Below are positions 30,819 to 41,303 of a stretch of DNA of 41,721 nucleotides, one piece after another. The translations under genes and the position numbers were made by a program. This DNA is from Phytophthora sp. 'mugwort'. Lineage: Eukaryota; Oomycota; Peronosporomycetes; Peronosporales; Peronosporaceae. Each line of letters opens with the position of its first letter. Within the stretch, counting starts at the first letter, position 1. Where the stretch lies: contig JAUCEF010000063.1 of assembly GCA_033558025.1 (NCBI GenBank), positions 1-41,721 of the forward strand, read 5' to 3'. Below the pieces are notes generated by a model. That model had not been told where the DNA came from. It ran no database searches and was given only the letters and a program-made list of their open reading frames with translations.

Positions 30819-32294
30819 ATGTTTAATAAGTTTATATTAATTTTTTTACTTATTTTACCATTAATTACGGTTATTATATTAGCTTTTTCGAAAAATGAAA
30901 AATTTATAAAAAATTTTAGTATTTTTATGTCTTTTTTCATTTTTTTAATGTCATTACCTTTATGGATTTTATTTGATAAATCAACTTCTAATTTTCAATA
31001 TTTATTTAAAATAGAATGGATTAGTCAATTTAATATTAATTTTTATTTAGGTATTGATGGTATTTCATTATTTTTTATAATTTTAACAACATTTTTGATT
31101 CCAATCTGTATGTTAATTAGTTATGAAATGATTAATAAAAATATAAAAGAATATTTTATTTTATATTTTATTTTAGAATTTTGTTTAATCATTTCATTTA
31201 GTATATTAGATGTACTTATTTTTTATATTTTCTTTGAAAGTGTATTAATTCCTATGTTTTTAATTATAGGTATTTGGGGTTCAAGAGAACGTAAAATTAA
31301 AGCTTCATATTTGTTTTTTATGTATACATTAGCAGGTTCATTATTTATGTTTATTGCCATTATTCATTTATTTTTAACTGTGGGTACAACTGATTATCAA
31401 ATATTATATTATAGTAATTTTAATTTTTCATATGAAAAATTTTATTTCTTAGCTTTTTTTTTATCATTTGCTGTTAAAGTTCCAATGTTACCTTTTCATG
31501 TTTGGTTACCGGAAGCACATGTTGAAGCACCTACCGCAGGTTCTGTACTATTAGCTGGTATTTTATTAAAATTAGGATCATACGGTATGATTAGGTTTTT
31601 AGTTCCTTTATTTCCTAAAGCTGCATTATATTTTACACCGTATATTTTAGTTTTATGTTTAATATCTGTTATTTATGCGTCATTAACAGCTATACGACAA
31701 ACAGATTTGAAACGTATTATTGCTTATGCATCAGTTGCTCATATGAATTTTATAATATTGGGTATTTTTTCTTTAACTATTCAAGGATTAGAAGGTAGTA
31801 TTATTCAAATGATTAGTCATGGTTTAGTATCGAGTGGTTTATTTTTTTCAATTGGATGTTTATATGATCGATATCATACAAGATTTATTAATTATTATGG
31901 TGGTTTAGCACATACAATGCCTTTATTTTGTATTGCATTATTTATTTATGTATTAGCAAATATGTCTATTCCAGGTTCAAGTAGTTTTGTGGGTGAAATT
32001 CTTATTTTAACTGGAGTTTTTGAAGATAATACTACAACAGCTGTTTTTGCGACAATTGGTATGTTTTTGGGTGGGGTATATTCTTTATTATTTTATAATC
32101 GAATTTGTTATGGTAATATTCAAAATATTTATTTAAAAATTTATTATGATTTAACTTATCGTGAATTTTTAATTCATTTAATATTAATTATAAATATCTT
32201 TTTATTAGGTTTATATCCTAAAATTTTTGAAAGTTGTATGCATGAAAGTGTTTCAAAAATTTTAATACATATTGATTTTTCTTATTTTTATTAA
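30819..32294 (+). CDS. nad4: NADH dehydrogenase subunit 4 (arm B copy)
   Basis: Identical 491-residue protein. ATG 30819 is chosen because the upstream in-frame ATG is inside trnH. Confidence 0.97.
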   Translation: MFNKFILIFLLILPLITVIILAFSKNEKFIKNFSIFMSFFIFLMSLPLWILFDKSTSNFQYLFKIEWISQFNINFYLGIDGISLFFIILTTFLIPICMLISYEMINKNIKEYFILYFILEFCLIISFSILDVLIFYIFFESVLIPMFLIIGIWGSRERKIKASYLFFMYTLAGSLFMFIAIIHLFLTVGTTDYQILYYSNFNFSYEKFYFLAFFLSFAVKVPMLPFHVWLPEAHVEAPTAGSVLLAGILLKLGSYGMIRFLVPLFPKAALYFTPYILVLCLISVIYASLTAIRQTDLKRIIAYASVAHMNFIILGIFSLTIQGLEGSIIQMISHGLVSSGLFFSIGCLYDRYHTRFINYYGGLAHTMPLFCIALFIYVLANMSIPGSSSFVGEILILTGVFEDNTTTAVFATIGMFLGGVYSLLFYNRICYGNIQNIYLKIYYDLTYREFLIHLILIINIFLLGLYPKIFESCMHESVSKILIHIDFSYFY

Positions 32295-32318
32295 ACAAAA
32301 TTTTTTGTTTAATAAAAA

Positions 32319-32390
32319 GCCCTTTTAGTCTAATGGTTAGGACATTACCTTTTCACGGTAAAAATACGAGTTCAATTCTCGTAAAGGGTA
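32319..32390 (+). tRNA. trnE(uuc): tRNA-Glu (TTC) (arm B copy)
   Basis: Mirror copy of 4346-4417. Confidence 0.95.
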
Positions 32391-32469
32391 TAAAAAATAT
32401 ATATTTGATATATTTTGGTAATTATAATAATTTATAATTATTAAATAATATGATAATTTAATAACCTCT

Positions 32470-33999
32470 ATGGCTATTGAATTATCATATATACTGGAAT
32501 CAAATATTAAAAAATATAAAGATGAAAAAAGTTTACAAGAAACAGGTATTGTTCTTTCAATGAGTGATGGTATTGCAAGATGTTATGGTTTAACTAAAAT
32601 TCAAGCAGGTGAAATGGTTGAATTTAATAATGGTAATATTAAAGGAATGGCTTTAAATTTAGAACCTGATGTTGTTGGTGTTGTTGTTTTTAGTAATGAT
32701 AGAGAAATTCAAGAAGGTAATTTTGTACGAAGAACTGGATCTATTGTTAGTGTACCTGTAGGACCTGAAGTATTAGGTAGAGTAGTTGATGCTTTAGGAC
32801 AACCCATTGATGGTAAAGGTCAAATTAACAGTAAATTAGAAAGTAGAGTTGAAGTTAAAGCTCCAGGTATTATGCCTAGAGAAAGTGTTAAACAACCTGT
32901 ACAAACAGGTTTAAAAGCTGTAGATAGTTTAATTCCTATTGGTCGTGGTCAAAGGGAATTAATTATTGGTGATAGACAAACAGGTAAAACATCTATTGCT
33001 ATTGATACTATAATTAATCAAAGAGAACCTCATTTAAAAAAAGATATAAATAATCAATTATATTGTATTTATGTAGGTGTTGGTCAAAAAAGATCAACAA
33101 TTGCTGAATTAACAAAAACTTTAGAAGAAAAAAATGCAATGTTTTTTTCTGTTATTGTAGCGGCTACTGCTTCAGATTCAGCACCCTTACAATATTTAGC
33201 TCCATATACTGGTTGTGCTTTAGGTGAATATTTTAGAGATAATGGTAAACATGCTGTTATTTTCTATGATGATTTATCAAAACAAGCGGTAGCTTATAGA
33301 CAAATGTCTTTATTATTAAGAAGACCTCCAGGTAGAGAAGCTTATCCTGGAGATGTTTTTTATTTACACTCTCGTTTATTAGAAAGAGCTGCTAAAATGA
33401 ATAAAAAAATTGGTGGTGGTTCATTAACCGCATTACCTATTATTGAAACACAAGCTGGAGATGTTTCTGCTTATATTCCAACAAATGTTATTTCAATTAC
33501 TGATGGACAAATTTTTTTAGAAACAGAATTATTTAATGAAGGTCAAAGACCTGCAATTAGTGTTGGATTATCTGTAAGTCGTGTTGGTTCTTCTGCACAA
33601 ATTAAAGCTATGAAACAAATTGCTGGTACAATGAAATTAGAATTAGCACAATTTAGAGAAGTACAAGCATTTGCTCAATTTGGTTCTGATTTAGATGCTA
33701 CAACTCAACAACAATTAAATAGAGGGATTAGATTAACAGAAATGTTAAAACAAGGTTTAAATATACCGTTATCTGTTGAAAATCAAATTGTAATTATTTA
33801 TTTAGGTGTACGTGGTTTCTTAGATAAAATTGCTGTTGATAAAATTTCAAGTTTTGAAATTAGTTGGTTAAATTTTATAAAAAATAATCATTTTAATATT
33901 TTAGAAGAAATCTTAAATAAAAAAGAAATATCTAAAGAATTAGAAAAAAAACTTAATATTTTAGCAACAAATTTTACTAATAATTTTATTACAAAATAA
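32470..33999 (+). CDS. atp1: ATP synthase F1 subunit alpha (arm B copy)
   Basis: Identical 509-residue protein with GDRQTGKT at residues 167-174. Confidence 0.98.
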   Translation: MAIELSYILESNIKKYKDEKSLQETGIVLSMSDGIARCYGLTKIQAGEMVEFNNGNIKGMALNLEPDVVGVVVFSNDREIQEGNFVRRTGSIVSVPVGPEVLGRVVDALGQPIDGKGQINSKLESRVEVKAPGIMPRESVKQPVQTGLKAVDSLIPIGRGQRELIIGDRQTGKTSIAIDTIINQREPHLKKDINNQLYCIYVGVGQKRSTIAELTKTLEEKNAMFFSVIVAATASDSAPLQYLAPYTGCALGEYFRDNGKHAVIFYDDLSKQAVAYRQMSLLLRRPPGREAYPGDVFYLHSRLLERAAKMNKKIGGGSLTALPIIETQAGDVSAYIPTNVISITDGQIFLETELFNEGQRPAISVGLSVSRVGSSAQIKAMKQIAGTMKLELAQFREVQAFAQFGSDLDATTQQQLNRGIRLTEMLKQGLNIPLSVENQIVIIYLGVRGFLDKIAVDKISSFEISWLNFIKNNHFNILEEILNKKEISKELEKKLNILATNFTNNFITK

Positions 34000-34068
34000 T
34001 ATAATTATTTTTTTATTAATAAAAAATAATTATAATATTTTGTAAATAAAACATAACAGATAAAAATT

Positions 34069-34149
34069 AATTATTTTCTATATAGAAAATAATTTTAAAT
34101 ATTATTCTAATATTAATTTTTTAAAAAATATTTATTCTTTAAGAAGAAT
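34069..34149. promoter_or_regulatory. Palindrome and ATTCTTTAAGAAGAAT hairpin in the nad5 leader (arm B)
   Basis: A 26-base perfect palindrome at 34069-34094 and the stem-loop ATTCTT-TAAG-AAGAAT at 34134-34149 lie 55-135 bp before the nad5 ATG. The second element is the fullest form of the recurrent ATTCTTTAAGA motif. Role unknown; a transcript 5' end or a processing site is the best guess. The arm A equivalents are at 2587-2602 and 2642-2667. Confidence 0.45.
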
Positions 34150-34203
34150 TATTTTAAAATTATTATTATATTTTTAAATAATTTAAATTTATTTTATTCT
34201 ATT

Positions 34204-36198
34204 ATGTTATTATTAACTTTAATTTTTTTACCTTTTTTAGGTTCAGTAGCTTCTGGATTATTTGGTTTTTATATTGGCCGTAAAGGTTCTGTATTTATAA
34301 CCACATTAACAACTTTTTTAAGTTGTCTTTTTTCATTTATTATTATATATAATTCAATTACAAATGAATATGAGTATATTATTTATATTTCAAATTGGAT
34401 TAATAGTGGTTTATTTAATTGTAATTGGTGTTTTTTATTTGATAGTTTAACTATGATAATGTTAATTGTTGTAACAAGTATTTCAACTTTAGTTCATTTA
34501 TATTCTTCTAAATATATGGATCATGATCCACATTTATCTAGATTTATGTCATATTTATCACTATTTACTTTTTTTATGATTATATTAGTTACAGGTGATA
34601 ATTTTATGCAAATGTTTGTTGGATGGGAAGGTGTTGGTTTTTGTTCATATTTATTAATTAATTTTTGGTTTACACGTTTACAAGCGAATAAAGCAGCTAT
34701 AAAAGCTATGTTAGTTAATCGAATTAGTGATTTAATCTTATTATTAGGTGTATTAACTGTTTTTTATAATATTAGAACTATTGAATATTTTAGTACATTT
34801 GCAGCAATTTCTATTGTTAAAGATTTTAAATTTATTTTTTTTAATTATATTTTAAGTATTATTGATGTTGCGTGTATTTTAATTTTTATAGGTGCTATGG
34901 GTAAATCTGCTCAAATTTTTTTACATTTATGGTTACCCGATGCTATGGAAGGACCTACGCCGGTTTCGGCATTAATCCATGCAGCGACTATGGTAACTGC
35001 TGGTGTTTATTTAATTGCACGTTGTTCACCAATGTTTGAATATTCAATGTTTTCTTTAAAAGTTATTACAATTATTGGAGCTTCTACAGCCTTTTTCTCA
35101 AGTACAATTGGTCTAGTACAAAATGATTTTAAAAAAATAGTTGCCTATTCTACTTGTAGTCAATTAGGTTATATGTTTTTTGCTTGTGGATTATCAAATT
35201 ATCCTTTAGCTATTTTTCATTTATCAAATCATGCATATTTTAAAGCATTATTATTTTTATGTTCCGGTGCTGTAATTCATGCTATGGGTGATGAACAAGA
35301 TATAAGAAAAATGGGTGGTTTAAGAAGAATTTTACCTTTTACTTATATAATGTTTTTAATAGGTTCATTATCTTTAATGGGTTTTCCTTTTTTAACTGGT
35401 TTTTATTCTAAAGATTTAATATTAGAAGTTGCATTTTCAAGTTTTAGTGAAACAGGTCATTTTGCTTATTGGTTGGGTACTATTGGTGCATTTTTTACGG
35501 CATTCTATTCAACACGTTTATTATTTTTTGCTTTTTTAAGTGAAACTAATGCCTATAAAAATGTTATTAAAAATGCACATGATGTTCCATTAGAAATGGG
35601 TATTCCTTTAGGAGTTTTAGCATTTGGTAGTATTTTTATAGGTTATATTTCTAAAGATATGTTTGTTGGGTTAGGTTCAAATTTTTGGAATAACTCAATT
35701 TATATAAATCCATTTAATAATCAAATGATTGATGCTGAATTTTTACCAACATTTTTTAAATTATTACCTGTTATTTTAAGTTTTTGTGGCTTATTTTGTG
35801 CCTTTTATTTATATTTTTTTAAATTTAGATTTTTATATAACTTAAAAATTTCAAAATATGGTCTTTATTTTTATAATTTTTTAAATAGAAAATGGTATTT
35901 TGATAAAATTTATTATGAATTTATTAATCAATATATATTAAAAGTTGGTTATAATGTAACATATAAAATGATTGATAAAGGTTTAATTGAAATGTGTGGT
36001 CCTTTTGGTTTAATAACCGTTTTTTCTTTCTTAAGTCAAAAAATAATTTTATTACAAACAGGTTATATTTATCACTATTCATTATTAATGTTAATTAGCA
36101 TTATTTGTTTAATAAATATTATTTTTTTTTCTATTATTTATTTTTTTAATATTATTACTATTTTATTATTTTTATTTATTTTTTTATTAATTAAATAA
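34204..36198 (+). CDS. nad5: NADH dehydrogenase subunit 5 (arm B copy)
   Basis: Identical 664-residue protein; nad6 follows 60 bp downstream on the same strand. Confidence 0.98.
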   Translation: MLLLTLIFLPFLGSVASGLFGFYIGRKGSVFITTLTTFLSCLFSFIIIYNSITNEYEYIIYISNWINSGLFNCNWCFLFDSLTMIMLIVVTSISTLVHLYSSKYMDHDPHLSRFMSYLSLFTFFMIILVTGDNFMQMFVGWEGVGFCSYLLINFWFTRLQANKAAIKAMLVNRISDLILLLGVLTVFYNIRTIEYFSTFAAISIVKDFKFIFFNYILSIIDVACILIFIGAMGKSAQIFLHLWLPDAMEGPTPVSALIHAATMVTAGVYLIARCSPMFEYSMFSLKVITIIGASTAFFSSTIGLVQNDFKKIVAYSTCSQLGYMFFACGLSNYPLAIFHLSNHAYFKALLFLCSGAVIHAMGDEQDIRKMGGLRRILPFTYIMFLIGSLSLMGFPFLTGFYSKDLILEVAFSSFSETGHFAYWLGTIGAFFTAFYSTRLLFFAFLSETNAYKNVIKNAHDVPLEMGIPLGVLAFGSIFIGYISKDMFVGLGSNFWNNSIYINPFNNQMIDAEFLPTFFKLLPVILSFCGLFCAFYLYFFKFRFLYNLKISKYGLYFYNFLNRKWYFDKIYYEFINQYILKVGYNVTYKMIDKGLIEMCGPFGLITVFSFLSQKIILLQTGYIYHYSLLMLISIICLINIIFFSIIYFFNIITILLFLFIFLLIK

Positions 36199-36213
36199 AA
36201 ATAATAAAATATG

Positions 36214-36229
36214 TATCTTTTAAGATATA
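36214..36229 (+). promoter_or_regulatory. TCTTTTAAGA hairpin before nad6
   Basis: TATCTT-TT-AAGATA stem-loop 29 bp before the nad6 ATG, close in form to the ATTCTTTAAGA elements before nad5, atp9 and cox2. Possible processing or initiation site between nad5 and nad6. Confidence 0.35.
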
Positions 36230-36258
36230 ATTATAAATTTATATAATTTAAATACATT

Positions 36259-36969
36259 ATGGATTTCGAAACAATTTTCTTTTATACTTTTTCAACTATA
36301 GCTTTAACTTCAGCTATATTTGTAATATATTCTACAAATACAATATATTCTGCATTTTTTTTAATATTAGTTTTTACTAATTCAACTGGATTATTATTAA
36401 TTTCTGAAATTGAATTTTTATCAATAATGTTAATTATTATTTATGTAGGAGCTATTACTGTATTATTTTTATTTGTTATTATGATGCTAGATGTTAATGT
36501 TTTAATTGATAAAAATAAAATAAAAAATAATTTTGGTTATTTACCAATTATTTTTTTAATTAGTTTTATTTTTTTTTTAGAAACGTTTGTTATGTTTAGT
36601 AAAGTTTTTACATCATATTACCATTTAATAAATAATTCTTTTTTTACTCAAAAAGTAAATACTTTATTTTTTTTTCACGATAGTATGAAAGGTACTTTTG
36701 AAATATTTGTTGATGTCAAACCCTTTTTAAAAAATTTTATCTATCAATTAGATACTATTACAAATATTGAAACAATTGGACAAATTTTATATAGTTATTA
36801 TGCTTTTTTTTTTTTAGTTGCAGGTATTATATTATTAATAGCTTTAATAGGAGCGGTTACTTTAACTAAAAAGGAAAAAAAAAAATTTTTAAAACAAAAT
36901 ATTTATAAACAACTTTCACGAGATGCATTAAAAGCTATTTTTAATGTATATTCAGATAAAACTGTTTAA
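36259..36969 (+). CDS. nad6: NADH dehydrogenase subunit 6
   Basis: Membrane-arm subunit of complex I, 236 residues, complete here. The helix SIMLIIIYVGAITVLFLFVI, with its pi-bulge region, is the family signature, and FLVAGIILLIALIGAVTL is the final helix. ATG start, TAA stop. Bases 36259-36735 are the last part of arm B that can be matched to arm A. The rest runs past the comparable region. Confidence 0.97.
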   Translation: MDFETIFFYTFSTIALTSAIFVIYSTNTIYSAFFLILVFTNSTGLLLISEIEFLSIMLIIIYVGAITVLFLFVIMMLDVNVLIDKNKIKNNFGYLPIIFLISFIFFLETFVMFSKVFTSYYHLINNSFFTQKVNTLFFFHDSMKGTFEIFVDVKPFLKNFIYQLDTITNIETIGQILYSYYAFFFLVAGIILLIALIGAVTLTKKEKKKFLKQNIYKQLSRDALKAIFNVYSDKTV

Positions 36970-36986
36970 TTCTTAATAAAACTAAA

Positions 36987-37059
36987 ACAATCTTAACTTA
37001 ATTGGTAGAGTATTAGCCTTCTAAGCTTTAAAATCTTGGTTCAAATCCAAGAGATTGTA
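36987..37059 (+). tRNA. trnR(ucu): tRNA-Arg (TCT)
   Basis: Acceptor ACAATCT/AGATTGT, anticodon stem TTAGC/GCTTT with one mismatch and loop CTTCTAA giving TCT, T arm CTTGG-TTCAAAT-CCAAG. It reads AGA/AGG codons. It is the last plus-strand gene before the convergent gap. Confidence 0.94.
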
Positions 37060-37470
37060 ATTAGTTTTATTTAAAAATTTCATTCTTAAAAAAAAAATAA
37101 TTCAATTATTTTTATAATATAAATAATAAAATTTAAATTTTTTAAGAAATAATAAATTAAAAAAATCAATTTTTTTCAATAAATATTCTAAAAAATATAA
37201 GAAGAATGCGTTCACTTACAAATTTAATATAAATACAGAATATTATTATTGCTAATTCTATAACTTTTAATCAAGATGGTTTAACATAAGTTATTGATGA
37301 CATAAATATTTAAATAGATTAATTTTTATTAAATACTCAATAACTAAAATTAAATTAATATCAACATAGTTATAATTTAAAATCACATAATTAGTTTTTA
37401 ATTGGTAAAAATTTACATAATGTATATATTGTATATCTAGAAACCTATTTAACAAATTAAATAGGTTTTT
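37060..37470. other. Convergent non-coding gap between trnR(TCT) and orf137
   Basis: 411 bp without a recognisable gene, where plus-strand (nad6-trnR) and minus-strand (rns to orf137) transcription meet. Bases 37082-37146 are an inverted, slightly diverged copy of 40682-40751 from the cox2 upstream spacer. The stretch 37200-37300 is less repetitive (GAATGCGTTCACTTAC and an inner TAACTT/AAGTTA pair) and could hold a structured RNA, but I recognise none. The gap ends with a strong hairpin at 37441-37468. Confidence 0.6.
37082..37146 (+). repeat. Inverted diverged copy of the cox2 upstream sequence
   Basis: The reverse complement matches 40682-40751. A core of about 50 bases containing TAATTCAATTATTTTTA has two mismatches, and the match goes on through the A run into ATTCTT. 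The ATTCTTTAAGA motif of the partner is degraded here. Confidence 0.7.
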
Positions 37471-37472
37471 TT
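37441..37472 (+). terminator. Terminator-like hairpin
   Basis: Perfect 12-bp stem AAACCTATTTAA/TTAAATAGGTTT with loop CAAA, followed by TTTT on the plus strand. It abuts the orf137 stop codon. It is shaped like a Rho-independent terminator for the nad6-trnR transcript, but could equally protect the 3' end of the minus-strand orf137 mRNA. Mitochondrial terminators of this type are not well established. Confidence 0.45.
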
Positions 37473-37884
37473 AGCCATCTTCTTTAAAAATAGAAATTAA
37501 AATTTTAATTAAATGAGTCATCATTTTTTCAAATTCTTGTGGATTATCTTTTAATAAATGTCTTGGATGAATAGTTAGTTTTAATAATTCTAATAAATTT
37601 AATCCAGCCGCCCTTTTTTCAGGTTCACGTAACATTTTTAAAACAACTTGTTTTATTTGATTGAAAGTTTCATCATCGACGATATTCCTTAAATCCTGTA
37701 ATGCAGAAACTATTGGAAAATCGCTATTGAAATAAATTAAAAAAATAGTTAAACCTAAAATAAAAAAGGCACCTATTATAAATATTATATATTTTATATA
37801 ATTTGATGTTTGTTCTTGTGATTCGTGTTTTTCAATATTATTGTTGTCATTGTTTAAGTCTATTAAAATATTTTCGATATCCAT
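37471..37884 (-). CDS. Hypothetical membrane-anchored protein, 137 residues
   Basis: I do not recognise this protein. Residues 1-29 are acidic and polar (rich in Asn, Asp, Glu and Gln), residues 32-52 form one strong membrane helix, and residues 55-137 are a predicted helical soluble domain with LQDLRNIVDDETFNQIKQVV and REPEKRAAGLNLLELLKL. ATG start, TAA stop. Some codons (AGG, GCG, GTC, ATC, CAG) look less AT-driven than in the neighbouring genes, which could mean recent acquisition or a plasmid origin, but the gene is too short to be firm. It lies downstream of cox1 on the same strand, 242 bp away, and could be co-transcribed with it. A rapidly evolved subunit such as atp8 was considered, but there is no N-terminal MPQ-type motif. 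Confidence 0.7.
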   Translation of the reverse strand: MDIENILIDLNNDNNNIEKHESQEQTSNYIKYIIFIIGAFFILGLTIFLIYFNSDFPIVSALQDLRNIVDDETFNQIKQVVLKMLREPEKRAAGLNLLELLKLTIHPRHLLKDNPQEFEKMMTHLIKILISIFKEDG

Positions 37885-38126
37885 AATTATAATTTAAATT
37901 ATTTTATTAATAATTAATTTGTTATTAATTAAATTTTTATTTGATTTAATTTTTGAGATTTAATATTTTTTTTTATTTAAATTTTACTAATATTTTTTTC
38001 TCTTAAATAATATAAAAATTTTAAATTTTTATAAAACACCGTAAAACGGTATTAATTAAATTAAAAATTTTTAATATAATTATTAATAAAGATTAATTTA
38101 ATTATTAATAATTATAAAAATTTTTT
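37885..38126. other. cox1-orf137 spacer with small hairpin
   Basis: 242 bp of AT-rich sequence with no gene seen. The GC-containing stem-loop ACCGT-AAA-ACGGT at 38038-38050 stands out in this base composition and may mark the cox1 mRNA 3' end. Confidence 0.4.
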
Positions 38127-39605
<1,479 letters not shown>

Positions 39606-39715
39606 TTATTTATATTTTTAAATTTTATTTTAAATGCAAAATTATATATTTTATTTTTAAATCAAAAAAAGCGTTGGTTTTTTTAATTTTTTATTATCAA
39701 AAAAATAAATTATTT

Positions 39716-39814
39716 TTATTTATTGAAAAATTGTTTGATTTTATTAATTAATTTTTTAATATCAGTAAATAGTAATAATATTAAAAAAATTATACCAATG
39801 ATTTTAAATACCAT
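39716..39814 (-). CDS. Possible TatA-like mini-protein, 32 residues
   Basis: A tiny ATG-to-TAA frame in the cox2-cox1 spacer, starting 13 bp after the cox2 stop and on the same strand. It begins MVFKIIGIIFLILLLF, one membrane helix, followed by TDIKKLINKIKQFFNK, a basic amphipathic helix. This is the layout of TatA/MttA, the pore component of twin-arginine translocation, whose hinge is normally FG followed by a KKLPxLxxxLG-type helix. The hinge glycine is Thr here, and the protein is shorter than known TatA. It could also be a chance frame in AT-rich DNA, which often gives hydrophobic short ORFs. The rest of the spacer has no gene. Confidence 0.35.
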   Translation of the reverse strand: MVFKIIGIIFLILLLFTDIKKLINKIKQFFNK

Positions 39815-39827
39815 AAAAATTTTTTAA

Positions 39828-40604
39828 TTATATATTAAAATCAAAATTGATTTTATTTTTTAACCAAATTAAATAATCTTCTAATGAAACAGCTTCTACA
39901 ACAATAGGCATAAATCCATGATTTACTCCACAAATTTCACTACATTGTCCATAAAAAACACCTTCACGTTTAATAAACATTGATGTTTGATTTAAACGAC
40001 CAGGACAAGCATCTAATTTTATACCTAATGAAGGTATTGCCCATGAATGTAAAACATCTGAAGCAGTAATTAATACTCGAATATGACTATTAGTTGGAAC
40101 AACCACACGATTATCAACTTCTAAAATTCTAAATTGACCTATTGCTAAATCATCTTCTTGAATCATATAACTATCAAAAATTAAAGGTTCATCAGAAAAT
40201 TCTAAATTATCTGAATATTCATAACTCCAATACCATTGACTACCAATTACTTTTAAAGTAATAATAGGATCAATTACTTCATCCATTGAATATAATAAAG
40301 CAAAAGATGGAATAGCTACCGTTAATAAAATTAAGGCTGGAATAGAAGTCCAAATAATTTCAATAGTAGCACCATGTACAATTGTTGCTGGAATTTTATT
40401 TTTTTTTTCATCAAAAAGAGTAATAACTCTAAATAACATCCAACAAACAAATACAGTAATCATAATTAAAAAAAACATTAAATCATGATGAAAATTAATA
40501 ATACCTTCCATAACAGGTGTTGCTGGATCTTGAAAACCTAATTGCCAAGGTTCAGCCATATCTAAAAAAGTGAATTGATTATTTATATAATTTATTATTG
40601 TCAT
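39828..40604 (-). CDS. cox2: Cytochrome c oxidase subunit 2
   Basis: CuA-bearing subunit that accepts electrons from cytochrome c, 258 residues. Two N-terminal membrane helices follow [20 protein letters not shown]. The aromatic [12 protein letters not shown] block is present. The CuA ligands are a histidine near residue 186 (DVLHSW) and C221, E223, C225, H229 and M232 in [15 protein letters not shown]. The gene is complete and not split. ATG start, TAA stop. An ATTCTTTAAGA element lies 135 bp upstream in the long spacer. Confidence 0.98.
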   Translation of the reverse strand: MTIINYINNQFTFLDMAEPWQLGFQDPATPVMEGIINFHHDLMFFLIMITVFVCWMLFRVITLFDEKKNKIPATIVHGATIEIIWTSIPALILLTVAIPSFALLYSMDEVIDPIITLKVIGSQWYWSYEYSDNLEFSDEPLIFDSYMIQEDDLAIGQFRILEVDNRVVVPTNSHIRVLITASDVLHSWAIPSLGIKLDACPGRLNQTSMFIKREGVFYGQCSEICGVNHGFMPIVVEAVSLEDYLIWLKNKINFDFNI

Positions 40605-40681
40605 AATATACTTGAAATTTATTATTTTATTTAATTTTTAATATATACAAAATTAAGAGTTTTTGAATATTAATATTCAAG

Positions 40682-40751
40682 AAAAAATATAAATTTTATT
40701 ATTTATATTGTAAAAATAATTGAATTATTTTTTTTTTTTCTTAAAGAATAT
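40682..40751 (-). repeat. cox2 upstream element repeated near trnR(TCT)
   Basis: Partner of 37082-37146. This copy keeps an intact ATTCTTTAAGA and is probably the original, since it lies before a gene. Confidence 0.7.
40739..40749 (-). promoter_or_regulatory. ATTCTTTAAGA motif before cox2
   Basis: Exact match to the 11-mer seen before nad5 and atp9, with a shorter TCTTTAAG next to the rns 3' end (41297-41304). Recurrence before four transcription or processing boundaries suggests function. Its nature is inferred. Confidence 0.4.
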
Positions 40752-41196
40752 AAAATTTTTTAAAAATTAAAATAATTTATATTAAATAATCATATTATTT
40801 TTAAAATGTTTTTATATACAATAATAAATATTAATGTAGAATATAATAAAAATGAAATAATAATTATTTAAAGAGTATTCATTTAACGATTAATCAATAA
40901 TATTAACTAATAAATTAAAATTATTTAATATTGAGAATGTTTTCTTAATATAAACATTAATTAATCTGTTTATGAATATTTTTTTAGGAATAATGGAGTA
41001 ATTTTAAAATTGAATATTTATAATAATATTTTTATTTTAAACATATAAAACTATATTTATTATAAAATATTATAAATCTAAATTTAAATTCCCTTTGATT
41101 AAAAAGTATTTTAAATAAAATTTTATTTTTATAACTTGAATTTAATTAATTTCAGATATTATAAAATTTTTTTGATTTATAATATTTTATAATAAA

Positions 41197-41268
41197 CAGG
41201 AAAAATGGGACTTGAACCCATAACAATAATTTTGGAGACTATGATTTTACCAATTAAACTATTTTCCT
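41197..41268 (-). tRNA. trnW(cca): tRNA-Trp (CCA)
   Basis: Acceptor AGGAAAA/TTTTCCT with discriminator G, anticodon CCA within GTCTCCAAAATT, T arm ATGGG-TTCAAGT-CCCAT. The CCA anticodon reads TGG only, in line with TGA being a stop. It sits between rns and cox2. Confidence 0.94.
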
Positions 41269-41303
41269 AAGACTTTTAATTTTAATTTAAGAATGCTTAA
41301 AGA

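Larger units (their letters stand above)
40605..41196. other. 592-bp non-coding spacer upstream of cox2
   Basis: The longest gene-free stretch in the window, between trnW and cox2. It contains an 18-base palindrome centred on ATTAAT (40663-40680), the block 40682-40751 that recurs inverted at 37082-37146, and ATTCTTTAAGA on the minus strand at 40739-40749. No protein or tRNA is seen in the trnW-proximal 400 bp. It could hold a promoter or a replication element. Confidence 0.55.

Noticed and set aside
37060..37470. A 5S rRNA or RNase P RNA in the convergent gap
   Set aside because: The less repetitive stretch is suggestive, but I find none of the conserved core motifs by eye. A covariance-model search would be needed.
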